Positions 1 to 7,425 of a DNA stretch of 32,283 nt are shown here, one piece after another. The notes under the pieces are model-generated. The model was not told where the DNA came from. It saw only the letters and a program-made list of their open reading frames with translations, and did not search any database. The translations under genes and the position numbers were made by a program. The stretch is from NCBI GenBank assembly GCA_903907185.1, contig CAIVND010000243.1, positions 1 to 32,283 of the forward strand, in the 5' to 3' direction. Origin of the DNA: an uncultured Acidimicrobiaceae bacterium (GTDB lineage Bacteria > Actinomycetota > Acidimicrobiia > Acidimicrobiales > Bog-793). The stretch's first letter is position 1. Each line of letters opens with the position of its first letter.

Positions 1-389
1 CCTCCGAGCCCGACAACTCCAATTCTTCCCTGATCGACATTGAGCTCCTTTAGTCGCTCAACCACAATCTTTCCGTAGTTGCGTCGGGCCTCTCGTATGT
101 CCTCGACCCAATTTTGTACGTGAGTCCATCGAGGGTTCGCAGATGTTGCCGCGACTGTCACATCGGAATCGATTGGGAATACAACCGAGATATCAGCATC
201 TCCGCCTCCACCACAGTGGCTCAAATACCGTGAACTTGCCTGGAAGTCGGTACTGTGGCCGGTGTTTGACGGACAGACGATCACATCGATCTGATGCTGC
301 GCCATCAAAGACCGCAGAGCTGACCACCTTCGATCCCGCTCTTCGAGCGAAAACCGTGGATACGGATACATCTCCTGCTCACTGATCAT
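1..389 (-). CDS. M24-family (Xaa-Pro aminopeptidase/creatinase-like) peptidase, N-terminal part, cut by window edge
   Basis: Reading the minus strand from an ATG at 389 gives about 129 uninterrupted residues that run off the left edge. The protein begins MISEQEMYPYPRFSLEERD. It continues with the layout of a creatinase N-terminal domain: an arginine-rich helix (RRWSALRSLMAQHQID), a strand VIVCP, a segment where a substrate-free loop is followed by SRYLSHCGG, a strand SVVFPIDSD, and finally GRIGVVGLG just before the edge. In M24 peptidases this domain precedes the metal-binding pita-bread catalytic domain, which would lie outside the window, so metal ligands cannot be checked. A second in-frame ATG at 371 and a GTG at 401 are alternative starts; 389 is preferred because a GGTGGGG stretch lies just upstream. 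The gene diverges from the lysR-type gene at 621, so that regulator may control it. The family call is fairly safe; the substrate is not known. Confidence 0.68.
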   Translation of the reverse strand, partial: MISEQEMYPYPRFSLEERDRRWSALRSLMAQHQIDVIVCPSNTGHSTDFQASSRYLSHCGGGGDADISVVFPIDSDVTVAATSANPRWTHVQNWVEDIREARRNYGKIVVERLKELNVDQGRIGVVGLG

Positions 390-466
390 TTGTGCCCCCA
401 CCAGCTGAAGTTTCGGATTGCTCGACAAACCTATCCGTGGGCATTTAGATGAGCAATTGCGTTTTG

Positions 467-483
467 TGCAAGGCATAATTGCA
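467..483. promoter_or_regulatory. candidate LysR-type operator in the divergent spacer
   Basis: The 231-bp spacer between the divergent peptidase and lysR genes contains an interrupted dyad: TGCAA at 467-471, seven bases, then TTGCA at 479-483. This fits the loose T-N11-A shape of LysR-family sites. A perfect 8-bp palindrome GCAATTGC lies immediately before it at 453-460 and repeats the same half-site letters. Location in a divergent lysR spacer is the main support. Binding is inference. Confidence 0.4.
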
Positions 484-620
484 TCTGACGGGGAGGGCGG
501 GCGAATTTCAAGGAAGTGGGTCGACGTTCGTCGGCTGAGCCATTCAGCTCATCCATCGGTAGACGATCGATCAACGCTTTCCCGACAGCGAACGAACACC
601 AAATACTAGAGAGTACGTCC

Positions 621-1520
621 ATGGATCTTGATATCGATCTCAACCTTCTCGTGGTTCTCGACACGCTCCTTGAAGAGCGGAGTGTCACGGAGGCTGCCGC
701 GCGCCTCAACCGATCGGTTCCCGCCACCAGTCGGTCACTCGCACGAATTCGCCGACTCTTTGACGATCCAATCCTCGTCCGGTCTGGCCAACTCCTTCTT
801 CCGACATCGAAGGCACTAGAGATCCAAGAACGAGTTCACGAGCTCGTAGAAAAGGCAAAGTCCTTAACTCAACCAAACAACACCATCGATATCAGATCGG
901 TATCGCGTACCTTCACTATCGCAGCGAGTGACGCCGTGATGTGCTTTCTTGCGGAACCTCTTCTCGCCATTCTTGAAACAGAGGCCCCTTCGATCAAGGT
1001 TTTCTTCGTTATGGAGGGTCCTATCGATGTCTCGCTACGAGATTCATTCGTCGATATGCAGGTCGGGATCATCAGAAAATCACTCCCCGAGACGCGCATC
1101 GAGCCCATCTTTCATGACCAACTCGTGGGAGTTGCACGAGCAGATCACCAGCTTTTCAAAGATGACGTAACGCTCGATGATTACGTCGGCTTTGCCCACC
1201 TCCTGCATTCACGACGTGGTGACAATTGGACAATGGTCGACGATGTGCTCGCTGAACTTGGGAAGGCAAGGTCGATTGCCGCATCAGTCCCCACGATCGC
1301 GGCCACCCTCTTCCTCCTCGGTCAGACAGATATGGTGAGCACCTGTTTGGATCGGCTTACTCAACCTCTCGCCTCGCTGCTCAACCTTCGATTCTTTGAC
1401 CTTCCCTTTGAGCATCCCAAAACACAGATCAGTTTGGCCTGGCATCCACGCTTTGAACGAGATCTCACACACCTATGGATGAGAGAGAAAATCTTTCGCG
1501 TATTTAATACTGAGAGCTAG
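621..1520 (+). CDS. LysR-family transcriptional regulator
   Basis: The 299-residue protein has the usual LysR length. Residues 1-60 form a winged helix-turn-helix beginning MDLDIDLNLLVVLDTLLEER, with the recognition region SVTEAAARLNRSVPATSRS and then FDDPILVRSG, the classic wing. The remainder, about residues 85-299, reads like the periplasmic-binding-protein-type effector domain. The open frame could begin further upstream at 516, but the ATG at 621 gives the canonical N-terminus and has an AGAGAG stretch upstream. The DLNLL...LFDDPILVR style resembles the NodD/LeuO-like branch, so an aromatic or small organic effector is possible but unproven. It is transcribed divergently from the M24-type peptidase at 389, its most likely target, and converges on the F420-type oxidoreductase gene that ends at 1546. 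Confidence 0.93.
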   Translation: MDLDIDLNLLVVLDTLLEERSVTEAAARLNRSVPATSRSLARIRRLFDDPILVRSGQLLLPTSKALEIQERVHELVEKAKSLTQPNNTIDIRSVSRTFTIAASDAVMCFLAEPLLAILETEAPSIKVFFVMEGPIDVSLRDSFVDMQVGIIRKSLPETRIEPIFHDQLVGVARADHQLFKDDVTLDDYVGFAHLLHSRRGDNWTMVDDVLAELGKARSIAASVPTIAATLFLLGQTDMVSTCLDRLTQPLASLLNLRFFDLPFEHPKTQISLAWHPRFERDLTHLWMREKIFRVFNTES

Positions 1521-1523
1521 TCG

Positions 1524-1539
1524 GGATCAGAGCTGATCC
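1524..1539. terminator. short hairpin between convergent genes, possible weak bidirectional terminator
   Basis: GGATCAG, a two-base centre and CTGATCC form a near-perfect dyad three bases after the lysR stop codon, in the 25-bp gap before the stop of the convergent gene at 1546. There is no real T-run on either strand, so intrinsic termination would be weak. The call rests on position and symmetry only. Confidence 0.35.
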
Positions 1540-1545
1540 TTCTCG

Positions 1546-1980
1546 CTAGGACTTTGGAGTTAGCAGAATGATCGGTATCTGCCGATCGGTCTTTGCCTGA
1601 TACTCAGCGAAACGAGGAGTTGCGACGATCCGCTCTGCATAGAGACGATCCCGCTCATCACCAAGGGGTTCGGTCGCGGTGCCCTCATAGACGTGCTCGC
1701 CAACTTCGATGGTGACCGTTGGATCTGCAAGAATGTTGTGATACCACCCCGGGTGGCGTTCGGACCCACCATCGGCTGCGGTTACGACATAAGAGGCACC
1801 GTCGGTGGTGTAGATCAATGGAGTAACTCGAGGTAGACCAGTCTTCGCACCCGTAGTAGTCAAAAGCAAAAGCGGACGGCCGGCAAAATCGCCACTCACC
1901 TGACCGTTACCACTTCGAAACTCATCCGCCGTAGCTGCGTTGTAGGTCGGCTGATCTGAAAAGTCGCTACGCAGTGGCAT
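1546..1980 (-). CDS. F420-type (DDN family) deazaflavin-dependent nitroreductase-like protein
   Basis: The 144-residue protein carries the marks of the deazaflavin-dependent nitroreductase family: LLLLTTTGAKTGLPRVTPL near residues 36-55, the strand pair TPLIYTTDGASYVVTAADGG, and the signature HPGWYHNILADPTVTIEVG. In this family these elements bind cofactor F420 and use it to reduce quinones, nitro compounds or unknown substrates. The open frame extends to 2043, but the ATG at 1980 is preferred because GGGGGA precedes it and the length then matches the family. It is the last gene of a long minus-strand run, 76 bp after the crotonase gene. Presence of the family suggests the organism makes F420, as many actinobacteria do. 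The physiological substrate cannot be told from sequence. Confidence 0.87.
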   Translation of the reverse strand: MPLRSDFSDQPTYNAATADEFRSGNGQVSGDFAGRPLLLLTTTGAKTGLPRVTPLIYTTDGASYVVTAADGGSERHPGWYHNILADPTVTIEVGEHVYEGTATEPLGDERDRLYAERIVATPRFAEYQAKTDRQIPIILLTPKS

Positions 1981-2056
1981 GGATTCCCCCGTTGTTGTGT
2001 TGAAGCGCATCGTTGTGCTGAAGCAATACTCTAACAAGAGCAAAAACCAAGGCTTG

Positions 2057-2848
2057 TTAACTTCCCGTCCAATTCGGCGATCGCTTGCTTAAGAAGGCAT
2101 CCACGCCCTCCCGGAAATCGCTACTGAGATAGCAGCTCAAAACAAGCTCATCATTGGCCTTCCTATCTCCCGCTTCGAGATGTCCAGAGAGAGCAATTTT
2201 TGTCGCTCGGAGCGTTAACGGCGCGTAGCTTGCGACCAACGATGCAATCGCTGATACCCGATCAAAGAGCGCCTCCTCGGACTCTGCGATCTGGTGAAGC
2301 CATCCCATGATCTTTGATTCTTCGGCGTCGACAAGGCGCGCCTGAAAGATGACCTCCTTCAGATGCGATGGACCAATGATCCGAGCGAGGCGCTGATAGT
2401 TGTCGACTGACAGACAGTTTCCAAGCGTCCGTGCAATGGGAATGCCAAACAGTGCCGATGGACTGCCAATTCGAAGATCACATGCCGCCGCGATCGCAGC
2501 TCCACCACCGGTGCAGGCACCACGGATCGCTGCAATCGTCGGAATTGGGCAGGTCTCCAGCGATCCAAGGATCTCGCTCATGCGACTCTCGTAAGCAAGC
2601 ACATCTGCTTCGCCTTGAAAGTTGGTGAACTGGGATATGTCTGTTCCCGCGGCAAAGGCCTTGTCTCCGGCCCCGGTAATGACAAGAACTCTTGGGAGCT
2701 CTTCAACGTCGAGCGAGGAGAGTTCGCCGATTCCCTCATACATCGCGAAGGTCAACGCATTTCGAGCCGCCGGCCGATTCAATGTCAACCAGCCAACGCC
2801 GTCACTCTCTTGGTAGGTGAGATCCTCGGTACTCGGTCGAAAGGTCAA
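2057..2848 (-). CDS. enoyl-CoA hydratase/isomerase (crotonase) family protein with atypical active site
   Basis: The 263-residue protein has the crotonase fold signature: GWLTLNRPAARNALT near residues 19-33, the oxyanion-hole segment AFAAGTDI at 64-71, and the glycine-rich helix start ACTGGGAAIAAACDLRIG at 111-128. The two glutamates that act as acid/base in classical enoyl-CoA hydratases are missing. By eye alignment the first is Ala118 (GGGAAIA instead of GGGxEL) and the second is Ile138 (FGIPIA instead of FGxPEx). It should still bind acyl-CoA and stabilise an enolate, so isomerase, decarboxylase, dehydratase or lyase chemistry is possible and simple hydratase activity is doubtful. The start is a TTG at 2848 with GGAG seven bases upstream; no ATG occurs in the first 35 codons. 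The gene lies 59 bp downstream of mdh on the same strand. Confidence 0.86.
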   Translation of the reverse strand: MTFRPSTEDLTYQESDGVGWLTLNRPAARNALTFAMYEGIGELSSLDVEELPRVLVITGAGDKAFAAGTDISQFTNFQGEADVLAYESRMSEILGSLETCPIPTIAAIRGACTGGGAAIAAACDLRIGSPSALFGIPIARTLGNCLSVDNYQRLARIIGPSHLKEVIFQARLVDAEESKIMGWLHQIAESEEALFDRVSAIASLVASYAPLTLRATKIALSGHLEAGDRKANDELVLSCYLSSDFREGVDAFLSKRSPNWTGS

Positions 2849-2907
2849 CGTGCGCTCCAGTGTTGGGTTAGCTCTCCGAACACCAGTATCCCTTTTTTAT
2901 CGATCGA

Positions 2908-3903
2908 TTAGCTCAATAGCTCTTCGACATCGGCACGCTCAGCCAAAAGCTCCTCAGTTGTCAACCGAATCCGATCCTTTGCAAAATCGTCATGGGTGAG
3001 GTTCTCGACAATCTCCCAACTCGACCCAGTTGAACGGATCGGATAACCAAATTGGAGACCAGCGGGAACACCGTACTCACCGGACGAGGAGACAGCCAAG
3101 GAGGTGAAGTCCCCTGGCGCCGTTGGATTCAATACTGACACCATCGAATCGATAGCGGCATTTGCCGCGGATGCCGCAGACGAAAGTCCTCGCGCCTCAA
3201 TGATCGCCGCACCACGCTTTTGAACCGTCTCAATAAATGGACCCGTGAGCCAATCAGAGTCAGAGATAACCTCGGGGACGGGAGTGCCATTGATCTTTGC
3301 GTTTGCAAAATCTGGGAATTGTGTGGATGAGTGATTCCCCCAGATCGCAAGGTTGGTGACCGATGCGACCCCGACACCAGCGCGCTTTGCAAGCTGAGTC
3401 TTCGCGCGATTCTCATCGAGACGAGTCATTGCAAACCAACGATCGGCTGGCACCTCAGGTGCATTGCTCCGAGCGATCAGGCAGTTGGTATTGCAGGGAT
3501 TGCCCACGACCAGAACGCGAACATCATCTGCCGCATTGGCGGCGATGGCCTTTCCTTGGGGCTTAAAGATGCCACCGTTAATGCTGAGCAGGTCTTTGCG
3601 CTCCATTCCCGCTTTACGAGGAATCGATCCAACAAGGAGGGCGACGTTCGTGCCAGCAAATGCGATGGAAAGGTCTGAGGTTGCCTCAATGCCGGCGAGC
3701 ATCGGGAACGCACAATCATCAAGCTCCATAATGACCCCTTCGAGGGCCTTCATTGCTGGCTCGATCTCGAGGAGCCGCAACACAATGGGCTGATCGGGGC
3801 CAAAAAGTGCGCCGGAGGCGATCCGGAAGAGGAGGGAGTATCCGATCTGGCCTGCCGCGCCGGTGACCGTTATCTGCTTTGGAGTTGTCGATGTAGTTGC
3901 CAT
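2908..3903 (-). CDS. mdh: malate dehydrogenase
   Basis: The 331-residue protein interconverts malate and oxaloacetate with NAD+ in the TCA cycle. The Rossmann motif VTGAAGQIGYSLLFRIA sits at residues 13-29, followed by LRLLEIEP at the end of the second strand, where a ribose-binding acidic residue is expected. The substrate-binding arginines lie in GSIPRKAGMERKDLL and MTRLDENRA, and the catalytic histidine lies in IWGNHSSTQFPD. Length and motifs match the long, cytosolic-like (type 2) bacterial malate dehydrogenases rather than lactate dehydrogenase-like forms. The ATG at 3903 is the natural start. The gene follows metF by 101 bp and precedes the crotonase gene by 59 bp. From memory, Streptomyces also has mdh close downstream of folD, which supports the assignment. 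Confidence 0.97.
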   Translation of the reverse strand: MATTSTTPKQITVTGAAGQIGYSLLFRIASGALFGPDQPIVLRLLEIEPAMKALEGVIMELDDCAFPMLAGIEATSDLSIAFAGTNVALLVGSIPRKAGMERKDLLSINGGIFKPQGKAIAANAADDVRVLVVGNPCNTNCLIARSNAPEVPADRWFAMTRLDENRAKTQLAKRAGVGVASVTNLAIWGNHSSTQFPDFANAKINGTPVPEVISDSDWLTGPFIETVQKRGAAIIEARGLSSAASAANAAIDSMVSVLNPTAPGDFTSLAVSSSGEYGVPAGLQFGYPIRSTGSSWEIVENLTHDDFAKDRIRLTTEELLAERADVEELLS

Positions 3904-4004
3904 AGCTACTGACGCTATCGCCTCAAACCAATGGTCACAAAATGCTGCAGCTCTGGCTCAATTTCGCGGTGTCGATCGGCACCGCGGGGGTCCTCAAGCG
4001 TGCG

Positions 4005-4874
4005 CTAAACCAATGGCCCAAGACCAAGATTGGCACAGATCTCCAGCGTGGCCGAGACCTGATTCATCGTATAGAAGTGAAGACCTGGAATACCGGACTC
4101 AATGAGTTCGGCACACAGTTCGGTTGCGATATCAACACCAACTCTGCGGACAGCGTCAGGGTCATCCGCTACTGCAACGATGCGTTTGACGACTTCGTCC
4201 GGCAGCTGAGTGCCAGAGAGCTCAGCCATGCGAGACACCGTTTTGACGTTCGTAATTGGCATGATCCCAGGAATAATGGGTTTAGTGTTGCCAAGGTTCT
4301 TGAGGTCATCCACCAGACCCAGGTAGTCTTCGGCCCGAAAAAAGAACTGTGTCACCGCAAAATCCGCCCGTTGGAGCTTCTCGGCTAGATACCGGCGATC
4401 GGTCGCAAGATCAGTGGCATTCGGATGACCTTCAGGATGCGCCGCTACAGCGACACAGAAGTCCCCGACCTCTTTGGCCAGATCGACGAGCTCAATTGCA
4501 TGCTTTAGCTCGCCATCGGCGAGGGCCTCAGTGCTCCTGAGTGGTTGGTCTCCTCGTAGTGCGAGAATGTTTTCAATTCCTGCACTCCGGTAGCGCTCAA
4601 GGATTTGAACCAGTTCAGCCCGACTATGAGCAGCACAGACAAGATGTGCCATTGGAGTCATGACGTGTTCGTGGTTGATGAGAACAACAAGGTCGTGCGT
4701 CCGCTCACGGGTCGATCCGGCAGCACCATAGGTGATCGACGCAAAGGTTGGATTGAGGTCGCTTATCCGCTCGAGGGAATCTTGGAGACGAACCTCGGCC
4801 TCGGTCGATCGAGGCGGCCACATCTCAACCGAAAGCGAGAACCCACGTTCGAGGAGTTGCGTGATCGTTGTCAT
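4005..4874 (-). CDS. metF: methylenetetrahydrofolate reductase
   Basis: The 289-residue TIM-barrel flavoprotein reduces 5,10-methylene-THF to 5-methyl-THF, the methyl donor for methionine synthesis. The N-terminus MTTITQLLERGFSLSVEMWPP contains the first strand with the conserved catalytic glutamate (SVEMWPPRST). Further matches are ASITYGAAGSTRERT near residue 45, the GIENILALRGDQP loop that contacts FAD or folate near residue 98, AAHPEGHPNA, and FAVTQFFFRAEDY followed by IIPGIMPITN. The open frame extends upstream to 4958, inside folD, but the ATG at 4874 gives the family-typical start and leaves a 37-bp gap after folD. Adjacency to folD, which makes its substrate, indicates a one-carbon operon. 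Confidence 0.95.
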   Translation of the reverse strand: MTTITQLLERGFSLSVEMWPPRSTEAEVRLQDSLERISDLNPTFASITYGAAGSTRERTHDLVVLINHEHVMTPMAHLVCAAHSRAELVQILERYRSAGIENILALRGDQPLRSTEALADGELKHAIELVDLAKEVGDFCVAVAAHPEGHPNATDLATDRRYLAEKLQRADFAVTQFFFRAEDYLGLVDDLKNLGNTKPIIPGIMPITNVKTVSRMAELSGTQLPDEVVKRIVAVADDPDAVRRVGVDIATELCAELIESGIPGLHFYTMNQVSATLEICANLGLGPLV

Positions 4875-4911
4875 CTTGCTCGAGATCCATCCACCAAGTC
4901 TGGGGCGGTGC

Positions 4912-5775
4912 TCAGATGCCCGGAACGCGACGAGATGCGGCGGCGACTGCATTTTCAAGGAGCATCGCGCGGGTCATGGGACCGACTCCACCGATACGCG
5001 GTGTCAGAAATCCAGCGATCTCAGCAACATCTTCTGCGACGTCACTGAGCAACTTCCTGCCCTCCCAAGAGACTCCTGCGCCAACAACGGCGGCGCCTGG
5101 CTTGACCATCTCCTTCGTAATCAATCCGGCAACTCCGGCAGCTGCAACGATGACGTCGGCCGTGCGGAGATACATTCCGATATCCGGCACGCCGGTATGC
5201 ACCACAGTGACCGCAGCATTGCATCCTGGACGCCGAAGCGCGAGTAGCAGGGCTAAAGGCCGGCCGATCGTTAGCCCTCGGCCAACAATAACTACGTGCT
5301 TGCCCTCTACTGCTACCTCGTTAGCCGCAAGTAGCGCGACTATCCCTGCAGGCGTGCACGGCAGTGGACCAGGTGCCCCCATGACAAGACGACCAAGGTT
5401 CACCGGATGAAGGCCGTCGACGTCTTTGTCTGGGTTCACGGCAAGCAAAATGCGCTCTTCGTCGAGATGCTTTGGAAGTGGAAGTTGGATCAGATAGGCG
5501 TCGATCGCCTGGTCCGCATTGAACCGTTCAATAACTTCGATGAGCTCTTTTTCCGTGACGTCACCAGGAAGATGTGCATGGGCCGAGGTAATTCCCACCT
5601 CAGCACAATCTTGATGTTTCATTGCTACGTATCGTGCGCTCGGAGGGTCCTCGCCGACCAAGATCGTGCCCAACCCTGGGGTAACGCCCTTCGAAACAAG
5701 GGTTGCTACCCGGTCCTTTAGCTGAAGGCGCATCGAAGCGGCTAATGCCTCTCCATCCAATACCGCGGCGGTCAT
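4912..5775 (-). CDS. folD: bifunctional methylenetetrahydrofolate dehydrogenase/methenyltetrahydrofolate cyclohydrolase
   Basis: The 287-residue enzyme interconverts 5,10-methylene-THF and 10-formyl-THF using NADP+, feeding PurN and PurH, which are encoded just upstream. Visible elements are PGLGTILVGEDPPSARYVAM followed by the catalytic lysine (K in VAMKHQDC), IQLPLPKHLDEERIL, NPDKDVDGLHPVNLGRL, CTPAGIV, the nucleotide loop IVGRGLTIGRPLALLL, and the C-terminal hallmark GGVGPMTRAMLLENAV. The loop reads GRGxTxGRP rather than the Escherichia GRSxxVGxP; from memory this is normal for actinobacteria. Its ATG overlaps the stop of the upstream membrane glycosyltransferase gene as ATGA, which suggests translational coupling to that gene. 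Confidence 0.96.
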   Translation of the reverse strand: MTAAVLDGEALAASMRLQLKDRVATLVSKGVTPGLGTILVGEDPPSARYVAMKHQDCAEVGITSAHAHLPGDVTEKELIEVIERFNADQAIDAYLIQLPLPKHLDEERILLAVNPDKDVDGLHPVNLGRLVMGAPGPLPCTPAGIVALLAANEVAVEGKHVVIVGRGLTIGRPLALLLALRRPGCNAAVTVVHTGVPDIGMYLRTADVIVAAAGVAGLITKEMVKPGAAVVGAGVSWEGRKLLSDVAEDVAEIAGFLTPRIGGVGPMTRAMLLENAVAAASRRVPGI

Positions 5776-7406
5776 GTTGTACTCCCTGGGCTAGCTGTCG
5801 TCGAGGTGGCATGGTGGAACGTAAAGATCGTGATGGGATCGAGGTTAGTGGTCTCGCTCTTGCCGTAGGCGGCGAAAAGTCCATTTCGCATCGTCACAAA
5901 GCGGGACCATACGGCGCGGGCGCCGGTAGTCGCGCTGTTATGGCCGTCATGATTAGAGATCACAAAGAGCGTGGGACAGTGCGATGAGACGGATCTGATC
6001 TGACGCTTACTTAGTGCGGCGTAAGACTCCACGATCGCAGGGTGTTGCGACAAACTTACGTCGATGGGGTGGGCTCCAAACGAGAGTGCAGGCAGCACCG
6101 AACGCGGCACCGTCGCGCCGGGACGCATAGCCGCTGGCCGGTGTTCAAGATAGTAGGAGAAGTCAACAAAACCATCATTGAAATAGAACGCAACACAATC
6201 GCCAGGATGGCTCTCATTGACCACCATCGTCGTCGCGTCACGCCAGTCATCAATATTGACATCGTAGGTCGGGGCGATCTGAAGAGACCGAAGAACAATG
6301 ATTACGGTCACGACTAGCCAACTGATCGAAACGATGGGAAAGACTGAGAGAAGATACCCCAGGAGCAGCGTAAGAGCGGGAAGGGTGAGAAGGAAATATC
6401 GGTCAAGAAATATCGGTGAGTAATCGATGGAGATTGAATAGGCAATGGCGATCGGCAGGACCAGCCAAAGACTCCCAAGTAAGACCATCCGGGCAGGATA
6501 GAAACTTCGGCTCCAAACTGCTTGAAGTAGACCCACCACGCAAGCGACGATCGTCAGGATCACGGTCAGCTCGCTCAACGTGTGGGTTGTCGGTGTTGTG
6601 ACTCCGTTCACCCGGGCCGATGCCAAGAATGCCGCGGTCTCACGGAGCTGGCGGGGTCTCGGCGCTCCTAACCAAAACAGTTGCTTCGCCCCCCGTGCGT
6701 GCGCAATAAGGACGAGAGGGACAAGGGCAATAGCCATCGTCACCGAGGTGAGAAGGAGCGGAACGATCCGCCTTTTGATTGCCGGAGTCATCGGCAAGAT
6801 CAATAGCTGGATGGCAACGACGATCCCAGCCAAGAGCTCGGTGTAACAACTCAACAGACCAAGGATTGCGAAACCCAAAAAGTTTCTCCAGCCTCCATCA
6901 CGAATGGCACGCGATAAAACCAAGGCCGAACCAAGCAGTAGTGCCACAACAAGCGAATACCCGCGGATCTGTTGGGACCAATAGATAAGCGGAAGACTCA
7001 TCGTCGTGAGCACGACGCAGTACACCCCGCAGCGACGATTCACCAGTGTGGCGCCAAGCCCAAATGAAAGTGGCACGCATGCACAACCACAGAGCACCGA
7101 GAAGATTCTCAACGTGTTCGTCCCTGAACCAAAGACCGCAATAATCAAGTGCAGGCAAAGGTAGTAGAACGCGAGGTTTCCTCCATCGTGGGAGATGGCG
7201 TGAAAAAGGGCGCCACCGTTTTGAGACGCGATCGAGATACTCGCTCCCTCATCACCCCACACGCTTGACCCACCAAGCTGATAGGAATCAAGAAGAAACG
7301 ATGCAACCGAGCAGAGCACAACGAAAGCGACCACGCCGCGATCGTGCGAGGCGCTCTCCTCGAAGTCGTCCGTCCGGCCAAACAACGTTGAGCGACGCGA
7401 ATTCAA
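5772..7406 (-). CDS. polytopic membrane glycosyltransferase, GT-C fold (GT39/ArnT-like)
   Basis: The 544-residue protein has a charged cytoplasmic N-terminus, about ten hydrophobic spans up to roughly residue 390, and a soluble extracytoplasmic C-terminal region of about 140 residues. After the first span comes SSVWGDEGASISIA, whose Asp52-Glu53 pair matches the catalytic acidic motif of GT-C enzymes. Near residue 145 the segment IYWSQQIRGYSLVVALLL matches the second conserved motif of the PMT_2/GT39 family. These enzymes move a sugar from a lipid-phosphate carrier to a lipid, glycan or protein outside the membrane. The substrate here is unknown. The start is probably the TTG at 7406, 19 bp after purH, without a clear ribosome-binding site; internal starts at 7385 or near codon 25 are possible. 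Its stop overlaps the folD start (ATGA), so a cell-envelope enzyme is wired into the purine/folate run. Confidence 0.85.
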   Translation of the reverse strand: MNSRRSTLFGRTDDFEESASHDRGVVAFVVLCSVASFLLDSYQLGGSSVWGDEGASISIASQNGGALFHAISHDGGNLAFYYLCLHLIIAVFGSGTNTLRIFSVLCGCACVPLSFGLGATLVNRRCGVYCVVLTTMSLPLIYWSQQIRGYSLVVALLLGSALVLSRAIRDGGWRNFLGFAILGLLSCYTELLAGIVVAIQLLILPMTPAIKRRIVPLLLTSVTMAIALVPLVLIAHARGAKQLFWLGAPRPRQLRETAAFLASARVNGVTTPTTHTLSELTVILTIVACVVGLLQAVWSRSFYPARMVLLGSLWLVLPIAIAYSISIDYSPIFLDRYFLLTLPALTLLLGYLLSVFPIVSISWLVVTVIIVLRSLQIAPTYDVNIDDWRDATTMVVNESHPGDCVAFYFNDGFVDFSYYLEHRPAAMRPGATVPRSVLPALSFGAHPIDVSLSQHPAIVESYAALSKRQIRSVSSHCPTLFVISNHDGHNSATTGARAVWSRFVTMRNGLFAAYGKSETTNLDPITIFTFHHATSTTASPGSTT

Positions 7407-7425
7407 CGTTGAACTGGCCTGTGGA

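Noticed and set aside
143..385. Plus-strand 80-codon open frame at the left edge
   Set aside because: It is antisense to the clear M24-type N-terminal domain on the minus strand and its translation is Arg/His/Ser-rich, like a shadow frame.
2857..2890. Imperfect GTGTTGGG...CCGAACAC hairpin and T6 run between mdh and the crotonase gene as a terminator
   Set aside because: The T-run is on the strand opposite to transcription and is too far from the stem; on the coding strand the hairpin is followed by GC-rich sequence.
4912..5775. FolD loop GRGLTIGRP lacking the serine of the Escherichia GRSxxVG motif, first taken as a defective site
   Set aside because: From memory, actinobacterial FolD proteins normally read GRGxTVGRP, and the catalytic lysine and GGVGPMT are intact.
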